From: Tribonema minus
Taxonomy: Eukaryota > Sar > Xanthophyceae > Tribonematales > Tribonemataceae
Reading direction: 5' to 3'
Length of the DNA stretch: 64,000 bases
Assembly (NCBI GenBank): GCA_017506865.1
Contig: JAFCMP010000368.1
Coordinates: forward strand, 806,001-870,000
Positions within the stretch are counted from its first letter, which is position 1. Every line of letters starts with the position of its first letter. Positions 12,901 to 21,138 of this stretch are shown here, piece after piece. Below the pieces are notes generated by a model, which saw only the letters and a program-made list of their open reading frames with translations, did not search any database and was not told the DNA's origin. The translations under genes were made by a program, and so were the position numbers.

Positions 12901-15900
12901 TTGTGTACCTTTCACCTAATTTTCCAAGTGAGGCTGGTGGTCAGGACAGTATTGTAGTAAAGCATATACTTCTTTTTTTTGAAGTATACATATGTATGAA
13001 AAAGGTCCGGGTTAACATTCACACATAATCTCAAAATTTCAACCCTTCAACCATTCAACTCTTTTCGTGTGCAGCGCCCCGGGGGTCAGCACGATCCAGG
13101 TCTTACGGCACTGCCAGGACCGCCAGATAAGGCTCAAAGGGCGCAGCCACCCCTAACCCTGCTTGTCACCCTGACCTCAACCCTTGAACACCCCGAGTTG
13201 TGACCCAAATCCTTGTTGTGCAGCACATACATGCAGCGCGGGATCATAACCTAAACCCTTTAATCTATCCATGCAGCGCCCTGGTGGTCAGCGCGATCTC
13301 CAGGCCTCACGGGACTGCCAGGACCGCCTGACAAGGCGCAGGGCCACGGGCGCTCTGCTCAACATGGTTAGGGCTAGTGTAAGTCTAACCCTAAGCTCAA
13401 AACCCTTACATCAACCTCAACTCTTTCCGTGTGCAGCGCCTCGGGGATCAGCGCGGTCTCTGGGCCTCACGGCTCTGCCGGGACCGCCAGATAAGGCTCA
13501 GGGGCACGGGCGCATTCTGCTCAACATGGGGGTCAACGTGGACGCCACCGTGGGCCTGTTCTTCAAGGACTGGCAGCAGATTGCTGAGGGCCAAGTGGTG
13601 AGCGCTGCTGCAATTGTTGAAGTTGATACTTCAGGTTGAAGTGGCTTCTTTAAGTTCTGAATTTTGGCGTGACGCAACACGCATGACAAGATGCTCGTCA
13701 CCACTGGCAGCAGATCGCCGAAGGCCAAGTGGCGAGTGCATGGAGCGCTGCTGCGAGTGCTGAGGTTGTCAATTGAAGGTTTGAGTTGGCCTCGTGGGCC
13801 TGTTATTCAAAGACTGGCAGCAGATTGTGGAAGGGCCAAGTGGTGAGGGACTGTTGAAGTTAGTATGTGACGTTCTGACTTTGCCACCATAGGCCTGTTT
13901 TTCGAGGACTGGCAGCAGATTGCGAGGGTCCAACGGGATGTTGAAGTATGTACTTGAAGTTTTGATTAGGGCCGCAGTGGCCTGTGTTTCGAGGACTGGC
14001 AGCGATCGCCGAGGGCCAAGTGGTGAGGGGCTGTTGAAGATGGTATTAGAGAGTTTGACTTGACGCCACGGTGGGCTTGTTTTTCAAGGACGGCAGCAGA
14101 TCGCTGAGGGCCAAGTGGTGAGGGACGTTGAGCGCTGCTGCAACTGTTGAGTTTGATACTTGAAGTTTTGACTTTGGTTGTAAAGAAAGCAGCAATTTCT
14201 CGAGTGATGAAATGAACAGATCTCAACAGGCGTGCTGGCTGCCACGCTTGTTTTGGACCTGAAGTCCCCGGCAACGCCTGTGTTCAGCGAAAAACTAAAA
14301 AAACTTGAGCACTGTCACACTGTCACACATAAAATTTGATGCTGTGGCGGCGGCATGCGCACTGTACGATTCTCACTCAGTTGCCTCGCCTCGGCTGTGC
14401 CCTCCGCTGCAGGTTGAATACAATGTGACGACAGTGCCAACGGCAGTCACGACTCGGCTGCTGAGCGTCACCCTCGTGTGGACCGACCCTCCAAGGTAAC
14501 TGACGTAACTGACGTAACTGGCATTCTTCTGTGCTTGAAACTACCTCCACCACCCAAACTCTAAGCTGACCTCTTTCCATGGGGTCGATGACTCACGAAA
14601 AACCAATGCAAATGAGCATTCCCCTAACCCTAACCCTAACCCTAACCCTGTGCATCAAGACGTGTGTGAACGAGTATAATCAAATACTCTCAAGTAAGTC
14701 CACCGACAACTGCGTGCGTGATATATCCTTGTTGGCGCAAGTGTCCTTCGAGGTCCGCAGGTAAAAGTAAAATCAGCCCACCGACAACTGCATGCGTAAT
14801 GTATCCTCCTGTACGCGTTCACAACGTGCTTGATGCGGCGAACCACCATCACCATCAACATTGCCATAAAATGTATGCATAGCATGTATTCCACTACGCG
14901 CGTCACGTATGCAATACATAAAAAACAGTGCACCAAAAACCCTGCATGTATGCTGTATGCATACATGCATACATAGTGCGTGCATGTGTACATAGTTCAC
15001 CTTATATGACCCTTTTATTGATTGCTGATCCTTATCTAAGCCCGTGGGCAGTAAGTTCACTGACACCATTCTTAGACATGCAATGTACGCACCTCATGTA
15101 TGCGCAGCGCGCCCGGAGCGGCAAAGCCCGTGCTGCACACGCTGGGGGTGCGCGTGCGGGAGCAGGGCTCAACCGTCTGGACGTATCCCAACGGTCTCGC
15201 GCAAGCTGATGACGTGAACAACGTGCAAAAGGTGAGGGTTTAAGCAAGGCCAGGTGGGGTAAATTGTGAGTCAGCGTGAGGGTTTGGGTAGGTAAGGGTA
15301 TGGGGGTCATAGCAAAAGGTCAGGCTCCAACATCTGGACGTATCCCAACGGTCTCATGCAAGCTGATGACGTCAACGTGCAGAAGGTCGAGGTTGAAGTA
15401 AGGCTATGCAGGGGTAAATTAAGGGTCGGCGTCAGGTTGTGGTGGTGGGTTGACAATGTGGTGAGGGTTGGGACTAGGAGAGGGTTAGGACTAGGAGAGG
15501 GTTAGGGCTCAGCCGTCTGCACGTATCCCAAGGGTTTCACGCAAGCTGACGATGCCAACAACGTGCAAAAGGTGACGGTTGAAGTATGGCCATGTAGGGG
15601 TACATGAAGGTCAGCATGAGGTTGTCAATGTGCAGAGGGTGAGGGTTGAAGTAAGGCTATGTAGGGGTAAAATAAGGGTCAGCATGAGGTTGGGAGTGCT
15701 GGGTCAAGGGGTCAGGGGCAACCTGCAAGAAGAAGGTCTAGAGTGAGGCTACTGTACCAGCATGTAGGGACGGACTCCCCCACACACTTCAACATGAACT
15801 TCCCACGCAATCTTGTCGCCTCACCCTGACCCCAACTCTGACCCTAGTGTGACGGCCGCAGATTGTGCTACCGTCCACCAAGCAGGGCACGATGTACATT

Positions 15901-18900
15901 ACATCATTGAATTCTCAGTGGCTCCGGTGGTGCCTACAAACTTCAACATGAACTTCTCACGCAATCTTGTTGCCTGACCCTGACCTGAACTCTCATTATC
16001 ATATAACCACCGCAGGTAGTGCTGCCGTCCACCAAGCAGGCACGATATACATCATCAACCTCACCATCAGCTGCACCTGCATGCAATGTCAACATGCGCC
16101 GGCCCTGTGCCTCTCACCTCAGTTAGAGTTTATCATAAAAGCCTGCCGCTGCAGAACCACCCCCCACAGACGACATCAACACGAACCTCAACATGTTCAC
16201 AAAGGAAGTAATCACAAAACTCTTGTCACCGCTGCATGTATCCCCCCCCCTCACCCCCCCAGGTGGTGCTGCCATCCACCAAGCAGGGCACAATGTACAT
16301 CATCGAAGTCAGCGCTCCAGTGGTGACGGAGTCTCCCACGCAGTACTATGCGCTGGCGGCAGCAGGGGAATTCATCGTCACCAACGACCCCCCGCCGCCG
16401 CCCCCTGCCGATGGAGGGTGAGATTGTGACATGGTATAGATTGTTGTGCTTATTGATGGAACATACATGTATGCATACATTAAGACGCACATATGAGTTC
16501 ATCGTCACCAACGACCCCCCCCCCTGCCGATGCAGCGTAAACTTGCATCATGAGATAATTTTATTATGCTTATTGTAGGTACTTTTCATTAAATCTCGCT
16601 CAGGGCGCGAAAAAGCCCAGATGAATGGCATCTAACTTGAAGCTTGCTGTACGGAATCTACATGTCGTGTGACAGTCTGAAAGTGTCTCAACGACAACCA
16701 CTCAAACGCCGCCGCTGCCAAATGGCATCTCGGGATCCTCCCCCACGTCCTCCTCCATGTGCCCCCCCCCCCCCCTGGTCCATTTCAGGTACTTGTGTAC
16801 AAGTATGCATGTGACAAGCAGGGCACACATATAAGACGCCCCGCTGGGGGGACCCTCAGCTGCCGCCCTCGGTGAAGGAGGGAGATGTTGTAGATTCATT
16901 TGATTGTCATTATCCCTGATTGTGTTAGGGATAGTCCTGGTACATCTGGCTCATTTGAGTGAGCATGCAAGGACTTAGGGTTAGGATTACGATCAGGGTT
17001 AGGGTAAAAAGCGACGCTGCAGCAGAACAATGTTACTTGTTCGAGCCCTTGATCGAACCTGCCATGCTTGCCTCTGCGCATTGCTGCACCCCTGCAGGGC
17101 CAATGACAACCTGAGCAACCTGTTCACGGAGACCACGGGCATCAAGATGACGTGGCAGGTAAGAATATATATATATAGGCTTTTAGCAGTGCTCATGTAT
17201 GCGCACGCATGTGTTGGTATGCACGAGGCCACAAATCTCGGTGTACTTCAGTAAGTACTTTGCGGACTGTAACTGAAGCTTAGCAGCATGTCTCAGCGCT
17301 AATGCGGAAACACGACACTTTGGCTGCTCTTTTTTTTTTAATGCGGGTGTTGATCATTGAGGGCTAACAGCACACCACTTTTGTGACAGCCTTGCGTATG
17401 AAGCAGCCATTGCAACTCACAAGCAATCATTGAAGTATTTTCACTTCATGCGTCTGTATGTGAAGCACACTTGACATGGTAGCACTGGGAGGTGGCGGCA
17501 TGGTAGCACTAGGAGGTGGCGGCGTGCTGTCTCATACTTCTATGACTATACTATATGAAGTTGACGTCTTCATGTATGCACATGGCGGGTATGCACGTAT
17601 GTGCTCTTGTGCACAGGTGGCGCTGTACATAGCGCTGGGGGTGGCAGCATGCTGTCTCATACTATGAAATGGATGTCTTCTCATGTATGCACACAACGGG
17701 TATGCATGTATGTGCTTTCGCGCACAGTGGCGCTGTACATAGCGCTGGGAGTGGCAGCATGGTGTCCCATACTATAATGAAATTGATGTTTTTTATGTAT
17801 GCACACAACGGGTATGTACGTGTGTGTTTTTGTGCACAGGCGGCGCTGTACATAGCGCTGGGTGTGGCGGCGGCGCTATCTCATACCTTTATCACTATAC
17901 GTAATATATGTGTTCACGTATGCACATAACAGGTATGTATGTATGTGCTTTCGCGCACAGGTGGCGCTGTACATAGCTCTGGGGGTGGCGGCATGCTGCC
18001 TACTGAGCTGCCTGTGCCGCACGCTTCTCTCAAGCCGCGGAAAGGGGCTGCGGCCGCAAAGGCCAGTGCCGATGCTGCAGAGGTGCGTCACTTGTTTAAG
18101 TGCTGCTTTGTGCTGCAGGCAGTTTTACTGACAGTGCATCACGCGTTGAAGTTCGTTCTTGTGCTGCCGGCATCTTCACTGGCAGTTACACTTCAAACGC
18201 TGTTTTCAAGCCGCGGCAAGGGGCTGCGGCCGCAACGGCCAGTGCCCATGCTGCAGAGGTGCGTCACTTGTTGAAGTGCTTGGGACGTTATACTGACAGT
18301 TGGCGAATAGGCCTCGGAATGCGTACTTCTTGACTGGTACCGTCCAGCAAGTGTAGGCATGTAGCTGCAGCAGAGTACCAGCTGGTAGGCTAGCATGAAA
18401 GCTTTGGGAAGTTCACTGACAGTCCCACCGTCGCTTGTTGAAGTGCGCTGTGCTGCCGGCAATTTCACTGACAGTAAAGTGCCGGGCTCGCAAAAAATAC
18501 TTCAACAAGTGATGCACCTCTGCGGCCGTAGTCCTCTGCCGCGGCGCGAGAACAGCATTGGACTGATGAACTGCCCATGCTGCATTCCACACAGCCAGTG
18601 GAAGTGTAACCGCCGGCAGTGCACAACACTTCAACTTGTACAGTGATGCATGCGCGTTGGAACTGTATCTGTTGGTGAAACTGCCGACAGGGCAACACAA
18701 ACTTTAGTCTGAAGCGTACAGCATGGGTATGGGTATGGGTATGGGTGCGCCCAGACTGCAGTGTGTGTTGCCCTGACAGATACAGTTCCAACGCGCTTGC
18801 GTTCCTGCCAAAGTTGAAGTGCTTTGCACTGCTGGCAGTTACACTTAACGCAGACTGTTCCGCTGCATGTGACGCACGTCAAAGCATGTGCAGGCAGCAT

Positions 18901-21104
18901 GAAACTGGCCATGTGCAGGTCGCTTTGTGCAGGTGCTCATGGCACTCACACCTACAACACTGCCAGTGCATTCTGCGCTCTTGTGTGCGTATCACTGACC
19001 ATTTGTTGCGGTCACTTGTGGAGTGCACCATATGTCTATACATCCCATACTTCAGTAGACCAATAATACCACTGCAACATGTGCCAATGCTAACGTCACT
19101 CTGCGCTTCGCATTGCACTAACCCTAATTAATTATCATATCCCTAACCCTAACCCTAATGAACCCTATTACAGGCGGCGTGCCACGACCGCCCGAGCCTC
19201 ACACCCACCCGCAGTCGCTGCCGACATGGAGGTGGGTGATGCACTTCAGTTGAACTTGACTATTGCTTGTTTAGTGGTCACAAATCACGAAGGGCTCACT
19301 GTGGCTCATTCAACTCATCGACTGTCGCTTCCAAACTGAAATTGGGTGGTGCACCTCAAGTTGCAGTTAACTACTACTTGACTAGTGGTACTGAAGGGCT
19401 CGCACGCGGCTCATCCAACAAATCGACCGTCGCTCTCAAACTGGTAGTGGGTGACGCACCTAAGTTGAAGTTAACTACTTTGACTAGTGCTAATGAAGGG
19501 CTCATATGACTCATTCAACAAATCGATTGTCGCTTCCGAAGTACGTGGGTGACGCACCTCAACTTGAACTTAACAACTACTTTGACTAGTGGTAATGAAG
19601 GGCTCGCAGGAGGCTCATTGTTTCAACAACAAATCAACTGTCGCTTTTGAACTGGAGGTTGGTGACGCACCTAAAGTTGAACTACTAGTTGAAGTGGCGG
19701 TAACGAAGGAGTAGTGTGCGGCTCATGCAGCGTATCAAGTGCAGACCGGCAAGTGATTGATGACAGCCAAAAGCTCTGCGCAGTCCGGAGTTGCGTTATG
19801 TGCATTAGACTTCAAGTACATGATAAGCGATGTAAGACTCGTGGCCAATTGCCGCACCTGCGGCGACCGTTGTTATTGGTGGAAGGCACTCAATCTGACA
19901 GCTCACCACACCTTGTCACCTAGTGCTCTACGATCTTTTGATTCGTTTCCATAACAATGATTCGCTTGCAGCGTGCCTCTTTCTAATGATGCCATTCTCG
20001 TTTCCACTATTTGTGGCTCGCAGAAGTGCCCTGAGTGCGGCGTCGAGTGCAGCGACGTGGTCAAGCTGGTCGAGCACGTGCAGGTGAGTAAAGTCTTGAG
20101 TAGAGTAGACTCTTGGTTGAGTCAAGTCCTGGTGCACGTTTCCCGGTTTTGAGGCTTGAGAAACCGAAGTCATAGAGCAGCACGGGCAAATGAGTGCCGC
20201 GACGTGGTCAAGCTGGTCGAGCATGTGCAAGTGAGTCAAGTCTCGAGTAGAGTTAAGTCTTGGTTGAGTCAAGTCCTGATGCACGTTTTCCCCAGTTGAG
20301 AGGCTGAGAAGCCAACGTCGAAATCGCAGCACACGTGCAAACGAGTCGAGTCTTGAGTAGAGTCAAAGACGCATGGCAATTTCCCTCGCGAAGTACATAC
20401 TTATGCGCTTGTCTTGCGTGTTCATTGTTGTGTGCCAGAGGACGCATGGCATTGTCCTTCGCGATGCTCACGCTGATGCGCTTCCTTCTCGTTTCTTTGG
20501 TTGTGTGCCAGAGGACGCACGGAGGCAGGGCGCGTCGCCCCCCCCCCTCCACTGATGCGCTCATGGCAGCGAGCGTGGCAGCGTCGCGATAGCGTGCGCT
20601 GTGTCACAGCAACATCGAATGTCGCTGTCGCTGACACTGGGGCAATGGTCAGGGGCATCTGCTGTTACAGCAACATCCGTCACTGCCGCTGTCACTGGAG
20701 CAATGGCCGGAGGCATTGTGACCAGCATCTGCAAGTGGCGCAGTCGTTGGCCGTTTGAGGTTGATTCCTCTGCCTTGCCGGCGCTGGGTGGGGGCTCATA
20801 TGCTCCCCACAAAAAACGTGTTTGGGAGGTGGTGGCGGGCTGCTGCTGCTGCCTCCGTGAGTCTCTTGGGTGGTGATATGCTCATCAGGCCCGGGGGGGG
20901 GGGGGGGGGGGAGGGAGGGGGGGGGGGGGGGGGGCAGGTGGCTACAAGGTGTTTCAAAGTACCAGGATGTGCAGAGCACCCGCTGCGGAGCTTGAACAAA
21001 ATCCAAAAACAACAGAGGACGGCGGTACCTTGCACAGGGCCCAATGCACTCACATGTGCATACGTTGTGGGCTGTGGATGTCATTACGGCTATAGAGAAG
21101 GGGC

Positions 21105-21138
<34 letters not shown>

